A stretch of DNA of 64,000 bases from Lysobacter antibioticus (GTDB taxonomy: Bacteria; Pseudomonadota; Gammaproteobacteria; Xanthomonadales; Xanthomonadaceae). Location: NCBI RefSeq assembly GCF_001442535.1, contig NZ_CP013141.1, positions 2,301,242 to 2,365,241 of the forward strand. Reading direction: 5' to 3'. Below, in pieces: positions 8,616 to 18,550 of this stretch. Numbering within the stretch: position 1 is the stretch's first letter; the number at the start of each line of letters is the position of its first letter. A program made the position numbers and the translations under genes. The notes under the pieces are model-generated. The model was not told where the DNA came from, made no database searches, and was given only the letters and a program-made list of their open reading frames with translations.

Positions 8616-9983
8616 CTAGCGCAGGCCCGGATCGAGTGGCAGCACCAGCGTGACCCGCAATCCCGGCGCGTTGTCGCCGAGGCCGACCTGGCCACCGTGG
8701 CGCTGCACGATCGCACGAACCAGGCTCAGGCCCAGGCCGGTGCCGGGCGAGCCGCGATGCGTCTCCATGCGCTGGAACCGGTCGAACACCCGTTCGCGGT
8801 CGGCCTCGGGAATGCCGGGGCCGCGGTCGTCGATCCTCACGGCCAGGTTCTGGCCCTCCCGCCGCAGGCTCAGCGCGACCTCGCTCGCGACTGGCGCGTA
8901 CTTGACCGCGTTGTCGAGCAGATTGACCAACATCTGGAACAACTGATCGGCATCGCCGCGCAAACGCGCCTCGCCCGCACCGGCCAGGTCCGCGCTGAGC
9001 GCGATGCCGCGTTCGGCCGCGATCGGCGTGTACAGCTCGACCGCGTCGCGCACCAACTCGGACAAGTCCAGCGCCGGCTCGTCGTGCACCGGCGGTTGCG
9101 CCTCGATCCGCGCCAGCCGCAGCAGGGCGCCGAAGGAATGAAGCAGTTGGTCGGTTTCGCCGATCGCCGCGTCGAGCTGAGTATCGGCTTCGCCCGCGCC
9201 GTGGCGCCGGCGCAGCTCTTCGAGGCGGTTGCGCAGGCGGGTCAACGGCGTGCGCAGGTCGTGGGCGATATGGTCGGTCGCATGGCGCACGCCGCCGAGC
9301 AATTCCTCGATGCGGTCGAGCATGCCGTTGAAGCGGCGCGCGAGCCGGTCGAAGGCGTCGTCGCTGCCGTCGAGTCGCGCGCGCAGGCCGAGTTCGCCGC
9401 TGCCCACGCGCACCGCGGTGTCGTCGAGGTGGCGCAGCCGGCGCGAGACCCAACGCGAAGTCAGCCAGCCGATCAGCGCGCCCAGCGTGGCCGCGACCAG
9501 CAAGGCCGCCAAGGCGGTGCGCAGCATCAGCGCGAGAAAACGATCCTGGCTGCGGGTGCGGGTGCCGGTCAGCAACGTGGTGCCGTCGGGCAGGCGTTGC
9601 AGTTGCGCGACCACCCGCAGGTCGCCGTCCCCGCCGTGTTCGGTGAACTCGACCCAGCGCGCGCCTTGGCGATGCGTGGGCAGGTCGCGGTAGTCGCCAG
9701 CGACGACACGGCCGTCGGTGGCGGTCAGCGCGTACACCGCATCCGGATCTTCGTCGTTGGCGATGCGTTCGCGCAGTTCGCCGAGCAAGGCGGCGCGGCC
9801 TTCGTCGCGATACACCTCGACCAGGCCGGCGGCGTCCACCCGCACCAGTTCGCGCGCGTCCTGGGTCAGCATCGCCGAGACCGCGTAGTGCACGCCGATG
9901 CCGAGCAGCACGAAGGCGAGCAGGAACGAGGCGGTCACCGCCAGCGCCAAGCGCGCGCTGGTCGAACGCGGGCTCAGGCGCAT
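8616..9983 (-). CDS. Sensor histidine kinase (OmpR-partner type)
   Basis: 455 residues. Membrane segments are at about 15-37 and 153-174, enclosing a roughly 115-residue periplasmic sensor. A HAMP linker follows (to about 225), then the HisKA dimerisation helix with phospho-acceptor His241 in IAHDLRTPL, and the HATPase_c domain with N box NLLDNAVKYA, G1 DRGPGIP and G2 GTGLGLSLV. Start ATG 9983 precedes the first membrane helix. It is downstream of the response regulator (97 bp, with a G/C-run hairpin between). The signal is unknown. Confidence 0.9.
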   Translation of the reverse strand: MRLSPRSTSARLALAVTASFLLAFVLLGIGVHYAVSAMLTQDARELVRVDAAGLVEVYRDEGRAALLGELRERIANDEDPDAVYALTATDGRVVAGDYRDLPTHRQGARWVEFTEHGGDGDLRVVAQLQRLPDGTTLLTGTRTRSQDRFLALMLRTALAALLVAATLGALIGWLTSRWVSRRLRHLDDTAVRVGSGELGLRARLDGSDDAFDRLARRFNGMLDRIEELLGGVRHATDHIAHDLRTPLTRLRNRLEELRRRHGAGEADTQLDAAIGETDQLLHSFGALLRLARIEAQPPVHDEPALDLSELVRDAVELYTPIAAERGIALSADLAGAGEARLRGDADQLFQMLVNLLDNAVKYAPVASEVALSLRREGQNLAVRIDDRGPGIPEADRERVFDRFQRMETHRGSPGTGLGLSLVRAIVQRHGGQVGLGDNAPGLRVTLVLPLDPGLR

Positions 9984-10008
9984 GTGCCGTGCCCGCACGA
10001 AGAGCAAA

Positions 10009-10039
10009 TCCCCCCTGCCCGCCTTTTGCAAAGGGGGGA
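10009..10039. repeat. C7/G7 hairpin between regulator and kinase genes
   Basis: TCCCCCC (10009-10015) pairs with GGGGGGA (10033-10039) around a 17-base spacer. It lies in the 97-bp gap between the response regulator stop and the kinase start and may lower downstream expression or protect the upstream message end. Confidence 0.5.
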
Positions 10040-10080
10040 GTTCAGAGCTGAAGCGTTCAGCGCTGACACGCAGGACGCGC

Positions 10081-10755
10081 TCATGCGCCGAGCCGATAGC
10101 CGGCGCCGCGCACGGTGTGCAGCAGCGGCCGCGCGTGGCCCTGGTCGATCTTCTGGCGCAGGCGGCTGATGTGCACGTCGATGACGTTGGTCTGCGGATC
10201 GAAGTGATAGTCCCAGACCGCTTCCAGCAACATGGTCCGGGTCACCACCCGCTCGGCCTGGCGCATCAGGTACTCGAGCAGGCGGAATTCGCGCGGCTGC
10301 AGCTCGATGCGTTTGTCGCCGCGACGCGCCTCGCGGCTGAGCAGGTCGAGTTCGAGATCGGCCACGCGCAAGCGGGTCGGTTCGCTGCCGCCGGCTTGGC
10401 CGCGCCGCAGGATGCTGTCCAGGCGCGCGCTGAGTTCTGCGTAAGCGAAGGGTTTGACCAGGTAGTCGTCGGCGCCGGCGCGCAGGCCTTCGACGCGGTG
10501 GTCGACTTCGCCGAGTGCGGTCAGCAACAGCACCGGCGTACGGTTGCCGGCGCCGCGCAGGGTCTGCAGCACCACCAGGCCGTCGAGCCCGGGCAGCATC
10601 CGGTCGAGCACGAGCGCGTCGTAGTGCTCGGTGGTGGCCAGGAACAGGCCGTCCTTGCCGTTGCCGGCCTGGTCGACGGCATGGCCGTCCTCGCGCAGGC
10701 CCTTGGCGATGAAGCCGGCGGTGTGGGGATCGTCTTCGACGAGCAGGACGCGCAT
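10081..10755 (-). CDS. Response regulator, OmpR/PhoB family
   Basis: 224 residues. Receiver domain with acidic pocket EDD at 7-9, phospho-acceptor Asp51 (VLDRMLPG) and the conserved Thr79 and Lys101 (LLTALG, DYLVKPF). A winged-helix DNA-binding domain follows from about 125 (LQPREFRLLEYLM ... DVHISRLRQKID ... VRGAGYRLG). Start ATG 10755 begins the receiver; the longer frame to 10821 runs through a terminator and is rejected. It is the first gene of a two-gene unit with the kinase at 8616. Confidence 0.93.
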   Translation of the reverse strand: MRVLLVEDDPHTAGFIAKGLREDGHAVDQAGNGKDGLFLATTEHYDALVLDRMLPGLDGLVVLQTLRGAGNRTPVLLLTALGEVDHRVEGLRAGADDYLVKPFAYAELSARLDSILRRGQAGGSEPTRLRVADLELDLLSREARRGDKRIELQPREFRLLEYLMRQAERVVTRTMLLEAVWDYHFDPQTNVIDVHISRLRQKIDQGHARPLLHTVRGAGYRLGA

Positions 10756-10789
10756 GCCGACTCCGGAATCGCGGACGGTGCGTGAGGCG

Positions 10790-10830
10790 GGACTGAAAAA
10801 GAATACCCCGCCGGCTCGCACCGGCGGGGC
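10790..10830 (-). terminator. Rho-independent terminator of the small basic protein gene
   Basis: On the minus strand a perfect 9-bp GC stem (10806-10814 with 10821-10829, loop of six) is followed by TATTCTTTTT. It follows the gene at 10880-11065 and separates it from the response regulator gene. Confidence 0.85.
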
Positions 10831-10879
10831 AAGGAACCCACGCCGACGATGCGTGGGGCTCGGGGGAGCGGGCGAAGGA

Positions 10880-11065
10880 TCAGTTGGCGGCAGGCGCCGC
10901 CGCGGCAGAAGCGGTCTTCGTCGCCTTCTTGGCCTGGTGGTGTTTGTGTTTGGCGGTCTTGGCGGCCGGGGCGGCGCTCGAAGCGGTCGTCGCCGGCGCG
11001 GCGGCGAACGCGGAACCGGCGAACGCGGTGAGAGCGACGGCGATCAGGGCATTGCGGACGTTCAT
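10880..11065 (-). CDS. Small secreted Ala/Lys/His-rich protein, Asr-like
   Basis: 61 residues. A clear signal peptide (NVRNALIAVALTAFAGSAFA) is followed by a low-complexity mature part rich in Ala, Thr, Lys and His (AKHKHHQAKKATKTAS). The layout resembles acid-shock Asr-type periplasmic basic proteins, but similarity rests on composition, so function is not assigned. It has its own terminator. Confidence 0.65.
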   Translation of the reverse strand: MNVRNALIAVALTAFAGSAFAAAPATTASSAAPAAKTAKHKHHQAKKATKTASAAAAPAAN

Positions 11066-11314
11066 CTGTGGGCTCCTGGAAACGATTGGATTGGGATTCC
11101 TGCCGGTGGGGGCGTCCCCATCGCGAAGACAGGTTGCGCCGGCGGGCCTCGCCGCGAGCTTTCCGCTGCATGAACTTTTTGTAATGTGGCCCGGCGTGGG
11201 AAAGCGACACCGGCCGCGCGGCTCGTCGGCGCCGGATCGCCACCGCATACGGCTACAGCTCCATCGGTCTCGGGCATGATGCGGGCGAAACTCACCGCCT
11301 ATAGGAGCCGACCC

Positions 11315-11611
11315 ATGATCTGCCGCATCTGGCATGGCCGTACCCACGCCTCGCAAGCCGACGCCTACGCCGCCTTCCTGCAGCAGCGCGCGGTGGCGGA
11401 TTACCGTTCGGTGCCCGGCAATCTGCAGGTACAGATTCTGCGACGGGAAGAGGGCGAGGTGACTCATTTCCTGACCGTCACCCATTGGGAATCGGAAGCC
11501 GCCATCCGCGCCTTCGCCGGCGAGCATCTGCTGCAGGCCAAGTATTACGACGAAGACCGGGATTTCCTGCTCGAATTCGAGCCGCTGGTGCAGCACTACA
11601 GCGTGGTGTGA
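11315..11611 (+). CDS. ABM-domain protein
   Basis: 98 residues of the antibiotic-biosynthesis-monooxygenase fold: ICRIWHGRT, then VPGNLQVQILRRE, THFLTVTHWESEAAIRAFAG, and a C-terminal LLEFEPLVQHYSV. AGGAG lies 8 bp before the ATG at 11315, which decides the start over the longer frame. This group includes small oxygenases and many uncharacterised proteins acting on aromatics or reactive species. It is monocistronic and followed by a repeat array. It resembles the ABM gene at 3769 in fold, not closely in sequence. Confidence 0.82.
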   Translation: MICRIWHGRTHASQADAYAAFLQQRAVADYRSVPGNLQVQILRREEGEVTHFLTVTHWESEAAIRAFAGEHLLQAKYYDEDRDFLLEFEPLVQHYSVV

Positions 11612-11650
11612 ACCCGCTCGATCAGTCGACCGGCGAAAACGCCGGCGCAG

Positions 11651-12003
11651 CTCTTTGTAGGAGCTGCGCAAGCTGCGACCACGACACTTCGCCCGCCGGC
11701 GCAGGTCGCGGCTCGCGCCGCTCCTACCCCAAAGCGGATTCGAGCGACCGGGCAAAAACGACGACAACGGCAGCGCAGCTCTTTGCAGGAGCTGCGCAAG
11801 CTGCGACCGCGACACTTCGCCCGCCGGCGCAGGTCGCGGCTCACGCCGCTCCTACCCCAAAGCGGATTCGGGCGACCGGGCAATAAACGACGACAACGGC
11901 AGCGCAGCTCTTTGTAGGAGCTGCGCAAGCTGCGACCGCGACACTTCGCCTGCCGGCGCGGTCGCGGCTTGCGCCGCTCCGACCCCAAAGCGGATTCGCG
12001 CGC
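11651..12003. repeat. Three tandem copies (128/129 bp) of a REP-containing unit
   Basis: Units start at 11651, 11779 and 11908; the third is cut short next to the trpE stop. Each holds one REP palindrome in each orientation (TAGGAGCTGCGCAAGCTGCG and its counterpart GGTCGCGGCTCGCGCCGCTC) plus a shared spacer with CCCCAAAGCGGATTCG. Copies are over 90 percent alike. The whole 391-bp gap between the ABM gene and trpE is repeat; I see no gene in it. Confidence 0.9.
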
Positions 12004-13494
12004 TTACAACCCGCGCGCAGCCTCGCCCACGGCGCGGAACAGGGCGCGGCCCTTGTTCATCGTCTCTTCCCACTCCTTCTGCGGGTCGGAGTCGTAGACG
12101 ATGCCGGCGCCGGCTTGCACGTGCAGGCGGCCGTCCTGGATCACGGCGGTGCGGATCGCGATGGCGGTGTCGGCGTCGCCGTGCCAGCCGATGTAGCCGA
12201 CCGCGCCGGAATAGACGTTGCGCTTGATCGGCTCGAGTTCGCGGATCACTTCGAGCGCGCGGATCTTCGGCGCGCCGCTGACGGTGCCGGCCGGAAAGGT
12301 CGCGCGCAGCACGTCCATGTAGCTCATGCCCGCCTTCAAACGGCCGGTCACTTCGCTGACGATGTGCATGACGTGGCTGTAGCGCTCGATCACGAACTGC
12401 TCGCCGACTTCCACCGTGCCGGGTTCGGACACGCGGCCGACGTCGTTGCGGCCGAGGTCGATCAGCATCAGATGCTCGGCGCGCTCCTTCGGGTCGGCCA
12501 GCAATTCGGCTTCGAGCGCATTGTCTTCCTCGACCGTCTTGCCGCGCGGACGGGTGCCGGCGATCGGGCGCACGGTGACTTCCCCGTCCTGCAGACGCAC
12601 CAGGATTTCCGGCGACGATCCGACCACCTGGGTGCCGCCGACGTCGAGGAAATACATGTACGGCGATGGGTTCAAGGCGCGCAGCGCGCGGTAGACGTCG
12701 ACCGGCCGCGCCTTGAACGGCACGCTCAGCCGCTGCGACAGCACGACCTGGAAGATGTCGCCGGCGCGGATCAGTTCCTTGGATTTCTCGACCGCGTCGA
12801 TGAAGCCTTCGCGGGTGAAACCGGATACGAAATCGCCTTCTTCGAGCCCGGCCGGGTCCAAGGTTTCCGGGTAGCTCGCGCCGCCGATGCGCAGCCGGTG
12901 CACGAGCTGGTCGAGACGGCGGTTGGCGCGGGCGAAGGCCTGCGGCTCGCGCGGGTCGGCGTGCACGATCAGGTACAGGCGGCCCTTGAGGTTGTCGAAT
13001 ACCGCGATCTCCTCGCTCTGCATCAGCAGGATGTCGGGAGTGCCGAGTTCGTCGGGCTTGTGCACGCCGTCGGACTGCGGGCCGGCCAGCCGGTGCTCGA
13101 TGTACTGGATGCACTCGAAACCGAACCAGCCCACCAGGCCGCCGGTGAATCCCGGCAGGCCGTCGATCTTGGGCACCCGGTATTCGGTGCGCAGGCGCTC
13201 GACTTCGGCCAGGGGGTCGTCGACGACGCGGCTGTCGACCAGCTCGCCGTGCTCGGTGACGAACAAGGTGTGGCCGGCGAAGGCGTACACGCGCTGCGCG
13301 GGCAAGCCGATGATCGAATAGCGGCCGAAGCGTTCGCCGCCCTCGACCGACTCGAACAGGTAAGTGTGCGGGCCGTCGGCGAGCTTGAGATAGACCGAGA
13401 GGGGGGTATCGAGGTCGGACAGGACCTCGCGTACGACCGGAATACGGGTGTAGCCGTTAGCGGCCTGTTGCTGGAAGAGTTCGTGCGAAATCAC
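12004..13494 (-). CDS. trpE: Anthranilate synthase component I
   Basis: 496-residue TrpE, which converts chorismate and ammonia to anthranilate with TrpG. The N-terminal allosteric part includes [19 protein letters not shown] [14 protein letters not shown] near residue 50, where feedback by tryptophan acts in the family. The chorismate-binding core has [45 protein letters not shown] and the terminal [17 protein letters not shown]. The start is GTG at 13494, inside the overlapping putative leader ORF. It stands apart from trpGDC with its own promoter region. The 3' end abuts a REP array. Confidence 0.96.
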   Translation of the reverse strand: MISHELFQQQAANGYTRIPVVREVLSDLDTPLSVYLKLADGPHTYLFESVEGGERFGRYSIIGLPAQRVYAFAGHTLFVTEHGELVDSRVVDDPLAEVERLRTEYRVPKIDGLPGFTGGLVGWFGFECIQYIEHRLAGPQSDGVHKPDELGTPDILLMQSEEIAVFDNLKGRLYLIVHADPREPQAFARANRRLDQLVHRLRIGGASYPETLDPAGLEEGDFVSGFTREGFIDAVEKSKELIRAGDIFQVVLSQRLSVPFKARPVDVYRALRALNPSPYMYFLDVGGTQVVGSSPEILVRLQDGEVTVRPIAGTRPRGKTVEEDNALEAELLADPKERAEHLMLIDLGRNDVGRVSEPGTVEVGEQFVIERYSHVMHIVSEVTGRLKAGMSYMDVLRATFPAGTVSGAPKIRALEVIRELEPIKRNVYSGAVGYIGWHGDADTAIAIRTAVIQDGRLHVQAGAGIVYDSDPQKEWEETMNKGRALFRAVGEAARGL

Positions 13495-13600
13495 GCGGCA
13501 GTTCCTTCATGGACGAGTGGGCAGGAGCGACGATGGCCGACGGCCACCATCGCCAACCCACGTCGGCACAAAGGAAATGCGGGTTCGCCCAGGCTTTCAT
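13457..13600 (-). CDS. Putative tryptophan leader peptide overlapping the trpE start
   Basis: 47-codon ORF with Trp at residues 4, 16, 18 and 19; the WRWW run (13544-13555) uses TGG CGA TGG TGG exactly as upstream of trpG. The message can form CGAUGG..GGCC-guc-GGCC-AUCG over these codons (13531-13552). The ORF runs 38 nt past the trpE GTG in another frame, so a ribosome stalled at the Trp codons, or one passing through, could change access to the trpE start. No poly-U terminator is seen, so control may act on translation. Enteric TrpL is the known precedent; the assignment here is inference. Confidence 0.55.
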   Translation of the reverse strand: MKAWANPHFLCADVGWRWWPSAIVAPAHSSMKELPRDFARTLPATGR

Positions 13601-13604
13601 GGAC

Positions 13605-13619
13605 GCTACTGTAGCCGCT
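13605..13619 (-). promoter_or_regulatory. Conserved block before the trpE leader ORF, possible -10 region
   Basis: GCTACTGTAGCCGCT on the plus strand, 14 of 15 identical to 6283-6297 upstream of the trpG leader. On the coding strand it reads AGCGGCTACAGTAGC, ending 4 bp before the leader ATG; TACAGT fits a -10 box. Confidence 0.5.
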
Positions 13620-13641
13620 TCGCCGGCGCCGCGCGACGGCC

Positions 13642-14613
13642 TCAGCCGGCAACCGCCCGGGACGATTCTTGCAACGTCGGCGCCATGGCCGACAGCAGCG
13701 GGCAGGCGACCGGCAGGTGCATGCGCACGCGGCCGGCCACGCAGTCGATGCGGAAGTGGTGCGAGCAGACCGGTTCGCCATCCAGGTTGAGGGTCAGCGC
13801 CCGCGGCGATTCGATCTCGACCCAGCGCAACTGCACACGGGTGGCGACGCGATCGAGCGCGGCATGCTTGCCTTCGGTCAACAGGGTGCGCACGGTCGCG
13901 CCGACTTCGCCGGACAGGTCGGGCACCACGGTGACGTCGAGCAGGCCGTCGTCGATCAGGGCGTCCGGGCACAGGACCTGGCCGCCGCCGGCCTGCTTGC
14001 CATTGCCGATGCCGAGGGCGATGAAGTCGCCCTCCCACTCGAAGCCCTCGCCGTGGATACGGGCGCGCATCGGCTCGATACGGCCGAGTTTGGAAATCCC
14101 GGTAACCAGATAGGCCAGGCCGCCGAGCATTTTTTTGAGGCCGGCGTCGGTCTCGATGGTCACCTGGGTGCCGAAGCCGCCGCTGGCGAGATTGGCGGCC
14201 CAGTGCAGGCCGTCGGGCGCTTCGAGACGGATCAGGTCGATCGGCTGCGGCGGCCGGCGCGCGATCAGATCCAGCGCCAGCGTGGGGTCGCTCGGAATCA
14301 GCGCAGCGCTGGCGAAATCGTTGGCGGTGCCGAGCGGCACCAGCCCGAGCGAGGGCAGCACGTCGGCGGATTCGTCGCGATGGGCCAGCGTGGTCGCGAC
14401 CTCGCTGAGGGTGCCGTCGCCGCCGGCCGCGACGAGGGTATCGACGCCGTCGGCGATGGCCTCGGCCACATAGCGCTCGGCGTCGCCGCCCTCCCAGGTG
14501 ACGCGGACATCCAGGTCGATACCGCGCTCGCGTATCGCGACCACGGCCTCGCGCAAGTCGTCGTCGCCGGCGGACTTGCCGTTGAGAATCAAGCGCCAAC
14601 GAGGTTTGGGCAT
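13642..14613 (-). CDS. YegS/DagK-family lipid kinase
   Basis: 323 residues of the diacylglycerol-kinase-like family. The nucleotide-binding motif [15 protein letters not shown] is near residue 65, with [11 protein letters not shown] following (the GTANDFA signature). The beta-sandwich C-terminal half contains [13 protein letters not shown] and [10 protein letters not shown]. Start ATG 14613 ([16 protein letters not shown]). Such enzymes phosphorylate a membrane lipid (diacylglycerol or phosphatidylglycerol in YegS); the lipid here is unknown. The same-strand neighbour downstream is trpE, 147 bp away with a separate leader. Confidence 0.92.
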   Translation of the reverse strand: MPKPRWRLILNGKSAGDDDLREAVVAIRERGIDLDVRVTWEGGDAERYVAEAIADGVDTLVAAGGDGTLSEVATTLAHRDESADVLPSLGLVPLGTANDFASAALIPSDPTLALDLIARRPPQPIDLIRLEAPDGLHWAANLASGGFGTQVTIETDAGLKKMLGGLAYLVTGISKLGRIEPMRARIHGEGFEWEGDFIALGIGNGKQAGGGQVLCPDALIDDGLLDVTVVPDLSGEVGATVRTLLTEGKHAALDRVATRVQLRWVEIESPRALTLNLDGEPVCSHHFRIDCVAGRVRMHLPVACPLLSAMAPTLQESSRAVAG

Positions 14614-15008
<395 letters not shown>

Positions 15009-15490
15009 CGCCTCGCACTAGCGAAGGCCATAGAAGACCCGGAGGGCGGCCGGCAAGGATGCCGGCCGTTTTTCATCGGGACAGGGATGTCCCGTATGAA
15101 AAAGCCCTGCGTATGCATCGCTCATGCGGGCCTTTGATTCAAAGAAAAGCATTTTTCTTTGGTTACCTTTCTTTTGTTGCTTATGACAAAAGAAAGTAAC
15201 CCGCCGCTTTAGTGGCGGAAGCTTTTGGCGTTTGATCTTTGCTCTGCAAAAGCGCCAAGCAAGAGCAGAGCTTCCGTCCGCTGACGCGGCCGGGTTACTT
15301 TCTTTTGCTAAGCCCAAAAGAAAGGTAACCAAAGAAAAGGGCTCTCCTTGCAAGGGCACAGGCCACGAGTGCGGTGCTGTCGCCGGGATTTTCCGATAAG
15401 ACGTCCCTGTCTTATCGGAAAACGCCGCACGTCCTGTGCGGCGCCCTCCGGGTCTACAGTTGACCGGTAAAGCGACAAAGCAGATCAAAA
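15009..15490 (+). repeat. Composite palindromic element, copy A (L module then R module)
   Basis: L (15009-15237) carries in order hairpins GGCCGGC (15048-15067), TTTCATCGGGACA (15069-15102), GGTTACCTTTCTTTTG (15161-15202) and CCGCC (15201-15218). R (15263-15490) is its mirror in layout: GGTTACTTTCTTTTG (15293-15330), a perfect 14-bp stem TTTTCCGATAAGAC (15389-15422) and GCCGCAC (15424-15442). The GGTTACC...AAAGAAA arms of L and R are also complementary to each other. The element fills the gap between rraA and the lipid kinase. Short ORFs in it (for example encoding FIRDIPVPMKNG) recur only because the DNA repeats. Confidence 0.9.
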
Positions 15491-15659
15491 CCATGGCAAG
15501 GCCATCGTTCGGGAGGGCGATCGCCATCAAGGCGCCACGAGCGCCTGCAGGCATGACCTACACCGCCGCCATGAGAAAAAGACACGAGATTCAGATCTTG
15601 AGGTCGCGGCTTGCGCCGCGCCTATCCTTGGGTACGCCAGCGCGACGGTGCGCGTCAGC

Positions 15660-16133
15660 TCAACGCAAGACTTCGTCCGCCAACACCACCCCATCCTCAT
15701 CCGCGCACAGCCAATCGCCGGGGCGAATGACCAGACCGCCGATCTCGACCGCCACATCGCGCGCACCCTGACCGAGTTTGTCGGTCTTGCGCGGGCAGGT
15801 GCCCAGCGCCTTGACGCCGAGTGCCATCGCCCCGATCGCGCCGCTGTCGCGGATCGCGCCGTAGACGACCACGCCGGCCCAGCCGTTCTCGACGGCCTTG
15901 GCCGCCAACAGATCGCCGAGCATCGCGCGGCGCATCGAGCCGCCGCCGTCGATCACCAGCACGCGGCCGTTGCCGGCTTCGGCCACGGCTTCGCGCACCA
16001 ACGAATTGTCTTCGTAGGCCTTGATCGTGCTGACCAGGCCATCGAAGGCCAGGCGCCCGCCGTAGTCGCGCAACGGCAGGTCCAATATGCGAACCCGTGC
16101 CTCATGCAGATCGCACAGGTCGCAGGTGTTCAT
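15660..16133 (-). CDS. rraA: Ribonuclease E activity regulator RraA
   Basis: 157-residue RraA. Motifs [21 protein letters not shown] (about 57-77) and VVYGAIRDS match the E. coli protein, which binds RNase E and slows RNA decay. Relatives with the same fold act as 4-hydroxy-4-methyl-2-oxoglutarate aldolases; the short length and N terminus (CDLCD) favour RraA, though metal-dependent aldolase activity cannot be excluded. Its ATG overlaps the rpe stop by 4 bp, so the two are co-translated. A degenerate REP unit (15602-15625) follows the gene. Confidence 0.9.
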   Translation of the reverse strand: MNTCDLCDLHEARVRILDLPLRDYGGRLAFDGLVSTIKAYEDNSLVREAVAEAGNGRVLVIDGGGSMRRAMLGDLLAAKAVENGWAGVVVYGAIRDSGAIGAMALGVKALGTCPRKTDKLGQGARDVAVEIGGLVIRPGDWLCADEDGVVLADEVLR

Positions 16134-16810
16134 CCGCGCACCGCCGCGACCGCTGCCTTCATCTTGCCGATCACCTCGGCGTAATCGGGCGCGTTGAATA
16201 CCGCCGAACCGGCGACGAAGCTGTCGGCGCCGGCCGCGGCGATCTCGGCGATGTTGTCGGTCTTGACCCCGCCGTCGATCTCCAACCGGATCGCACGGCC
16301 GCTGTTGTCGATGCGTTCGCGCACGCGGCGCAGCTTGTCGAGCGCCGAGGGGATGAAGCTCTGGCCGCCGAAGCCCGGGTTGACCGACATCAGCAGCACC
16401 AGGTCCAGGTCTTCCAGGACCCAGTCGAGCACTTCGATCGGGGTCGCCGGATTCAGCACCAGGCCGGCCTGGCAGCCGTGCGACTTGATCAACTGGATCG
16501 TGCGGTGCACGTGGCCGCTGGCTTCGGGATGGAAGCTGATGATGCTGGCGCCGGCCTTGGCGAAATCGGGGACGATGCGGTCGACCGGCTCCACCATCAG
16601 GTGCACGTCGATCGGCGCGGTCACGCCGTGCTTGCGCAGCGCCTCGCAGATCATCGGGCCGATGGTCAGGTTCGGCACGTAATGGTTGTCCATGACGTCG
16701 AAATGGACCCAGTCGGCGCCGGCCTTGAGGACGTTGTCGACCTCCTCGCCGAGCTTGGCGAAGTTGGCCGAGAGGATCGAAGGGGCGATGACGGTGGATT
16801 GCAGGGACAT
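16130..16810 (-). CDS. rpe: Ribulose-phosphate 3-epimerase
   Basis: 226-residue TIM-barrel epimerase linking ribulose-5-phosphate and xylulose-5-phosphate in the pentose phosphate pathway. Signatures: [42 protein letters not shown] and EIDGGVK, with the metal-binding His and Asp residues in place. Start ATG 16810; the longer open frame upstream is noise. It overlaps rraA at the 3' end and follows the J-domain gene by 68 bp. Confidence 0.97.
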   Translation of the reverse strand: MSLQSTVIAPSILSANFAKLGEEVDNVLKAGADWVHFDVMDNHYVPNLTIGPMICEALRKHGVTAPIDVHLMVEPVDRIVPDFAKAGASIISFHPEASGHVHRTIQLIKSHGCQAGLVLNPATPIEVLDWVLEDLDLVLLMSVNPGFGGQSFIPSALDKLRRVRERIDNSGRAIRLEIDGGVKTDNIAEIAAAGADSFVAGSAVFNAPDYAEVIGKMKAAVAAVRG

Positions 16811-16878
16811 GCGACGGGGCCGGTACGGACAGGCGGCCATTGTCGCCTCCCCCAGCCGGGGGGCCAAGCGCGGACGGA

Positions 16879-17214
16879 TCAGCGGCGCTGGCGCAGGGTC
16901 TTGATGCGGTCGTAGGCGCGGTTGATCTCGCGGGCGCGCTGCTCGGCCTGGCTGCGCAGTTCCGGGGCGGCCTGGGTCACTCGGTCCGGGTGGTACTGCG
17001 CCATCAGCCGGCGGTAGGCCTGGTCGACCTCGCTGTCGCTGGCCTCGGTGGTCAGGCCCAGCACCGCATAGGGGTTGTCGCCGCGCAGCTTGAACCAGTC
17101 GGTATCGAAAGCGTGGCCGATCAGCAGGCCGATGATGGCCCCCAGGAAGGGGTTGCCGCGCAGCAGCGCCGCGCCGGCGAAGAAACCCAGCAATTTGCCG
17201 TACCAGCGCTTCAT
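16879..17214 (-). CDS. Small membrane-anchored J-domain protein
   Basis: 111 residues. An N-terminal glycine-containing membrane segment (about 8-34, [23 protein letters not shown]) is followed by a compact J domain, residues 47-110, with the HPD tripeptide at 75-77 (YHPDR) that stimulates DnaK ATPase. The arrangement is like DjlA without its central TerB domain. It probably recruits DnaK to the inner membrane; the client is unknown. Start ATG 17214. Confidence 0.87.
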   Translation of the reverse strand: MKRWYGKLLGFFAGAALLRGNPFLGAIIGLLIGHAFDTDWFKLRGDNPYAVLGLTTEASDSEVDQAYRRLMAQYHPDRVTQAAPELRSQAEQRAREINRAYDRIKTLRQRR

Positions 17215-17383
17215 CCGCACCCATCGTCCCGGGCCGTTCGCGGCCCGCCCAGGCCCGTGCGGGCCGCCGGACCCCAGTCTACCTGCACGCGGACGCCAGC
17301 CGGCGTACACTGCCCGGCCCCGTCGCGCCTGCGCGCGCGAGCCGTCCGGCTCCGGCGGCGCGAAGCGATGGGGGGAATCATCT

Positions 17384-18340
17384 ATGCCGCCGCCATCAGG
17401 GGTCCCCACGTTGACGACCACACTGCTGCAATCCGAACTGCCCGGCCTGCCCTTGCGCCACCGCGGCAAGGTCCGCGATGTCTTCGACCTTCCGGCCGAT
17501 CGCCTGCCCGCGGGCGCCGCCCCGGGCGGTGACTGTCTGTTGATGGTCGCCACCGACCGCCTCAGCGCCTTCGACGTCGTGCTGCCCGACCCGATTCCGG
17601 GCAAGGGCGAGATGCTCTGCCAGATCAGCAACTTCTGGTTCGGCAAGACCGCGCACATCATTCCCAACCACCTGACCGGGATCGACGTCGCCGCGGTGTT
17701 GCCCGAGGGCGTCGACGCCCGGCTCTACGCCAAGCGCACGGTGGTGACCAAACGGCTCAAGCCGGTGCCGATCGAGTGCATCGCGCGCGGGTATCTGATC
17801 GGCAGCGGCTGGAAGGACTACCAGCGCACCGGCCGGGTCAGCGGCATCGCCCTGCCGAGCGGCCTGCGCCAGGCCGAACAATTGCCCGAGCCGATCTTCA
17901 CCCCCTCGACCAAGGCCGCCGTCGGCGACCACGACGAGAACATCGACTTCGACACCGCCGTGCGCACGGTCGGCGCCGGGCTCGCCGAAGCGGTGCGCGA
18001 CGCGACCCTGCGCCTGTACCGCTACGCCGCCGACTACGCGGCCGAGCGCGGCATCCTGCTGGCCGACACCAAGTTCGAGTTCGGCACCGATGCCGACGGC
18101 CGTCTCTACGTCATGGACGAAATGCTGACGCCGGACTCCTCGCGCTACTGGCCGGCCGACCAGTACCAGGTCGGCACCAGCCCGCCGAGCTACGACAAGC
18201 AGTTCGTGCGCGACTACCTGGAGACGCTGGGCTGGGACAAGACCCCGCCGGGTCCGAACCTGCCGGCCGAAGTGATCGAGCGCACCCGCGCCAAATACGC
18301 CGAGGCGCTGCAGAAACTCGCCGGCATCTCGATCGACTGA
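17384..18340 (+). CDS. purC: SAICAR synthetase (phosphoribosylaminoimidazole-succinocarboxamide synthase)
   Basis: 318 residues from ATG 17384. It is the long (yeast/xanthomonad-like) PurC that adds aspartate to CAIR in purine synthesis. Motifs: [58 protein letters not shown] and [13 protein letters not shown]. An in-frame TTG at 17411 gives [12 protein letters not shown] and matches the usual xanthomonad N terminus better; both starts have a G-rich stretch upstream, so the first nine residues are uncertain. Followed by a good terminator. Confidence 0.96.
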   Translation: MPPPSGVPTLTTTLLQSELPGLPLRHRGKVRDVFDLPADRLPAGAAPGGDCLLMVATDRLSAFDVVLPDPIPGKGEMLCQISNFWFGKTAHIIPNHLTGIDVAAVLPEGVDARLYAKRTVVTKRLKPVPIECIARGYLIGSGWKDYQRTGRVSGIALPSGLRQAEQLPEPIFTPSTKAAVGDHDENIDFDTAVRTVGAGLAEAVRDATLRLYRYAADYAAERGILLADTKFEFGTDADGRLYVMDEMLTPDSSRYWPADQYQVGTSPPSYDKQFVRDYLETLGWDKTPPGPNLPAEVIERTRAKYAEALQKLAGISID

Positions 18341-18346
18341 CACCCC

Positions 18347-18378
18347 ACCGGCCCGCACATGCGGGCCGGTTCGGTTTT
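18347..18378 (+). terminator. Rho-independent terminator of purC
   Basis: ACCGGCCCGC (18347-18356), loop ACAT, exact complement to 18370, then TCGGTTTT. It begins 6 bp after the purC stop. Confidence 0.9.
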
Positions 18379-18550
18379 AAGCGCCCCCCACCGGGGCCTG
18401 CCCGGCCAATCGCGTGCGCAGGCGCGGCCAACCTGCTTTCGCGCGCCTCATGCGCCGCGCGATCCGCGCCACACTCGGGGCCCGACCACGGATTCAGCCC
18501 TGCCGCCATGCGCGTTACTCTGGCCCGATCGTCTCTCTCGCGAGTACCGC

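Noticed and set aside
12004..13640. T-box riboswitch upstream of trpE
   Set aside because: No T-box sequence or specifier-loop layout in the short upstream region; the leader ORF explains the Trp codons better.
18377..18550. Guanidine riboswitch before the SMR gene
   Set aside because: No ACGR-loop hairpin pair was recognisable, and the protein looks EmrE-like rather than Gdx-like.
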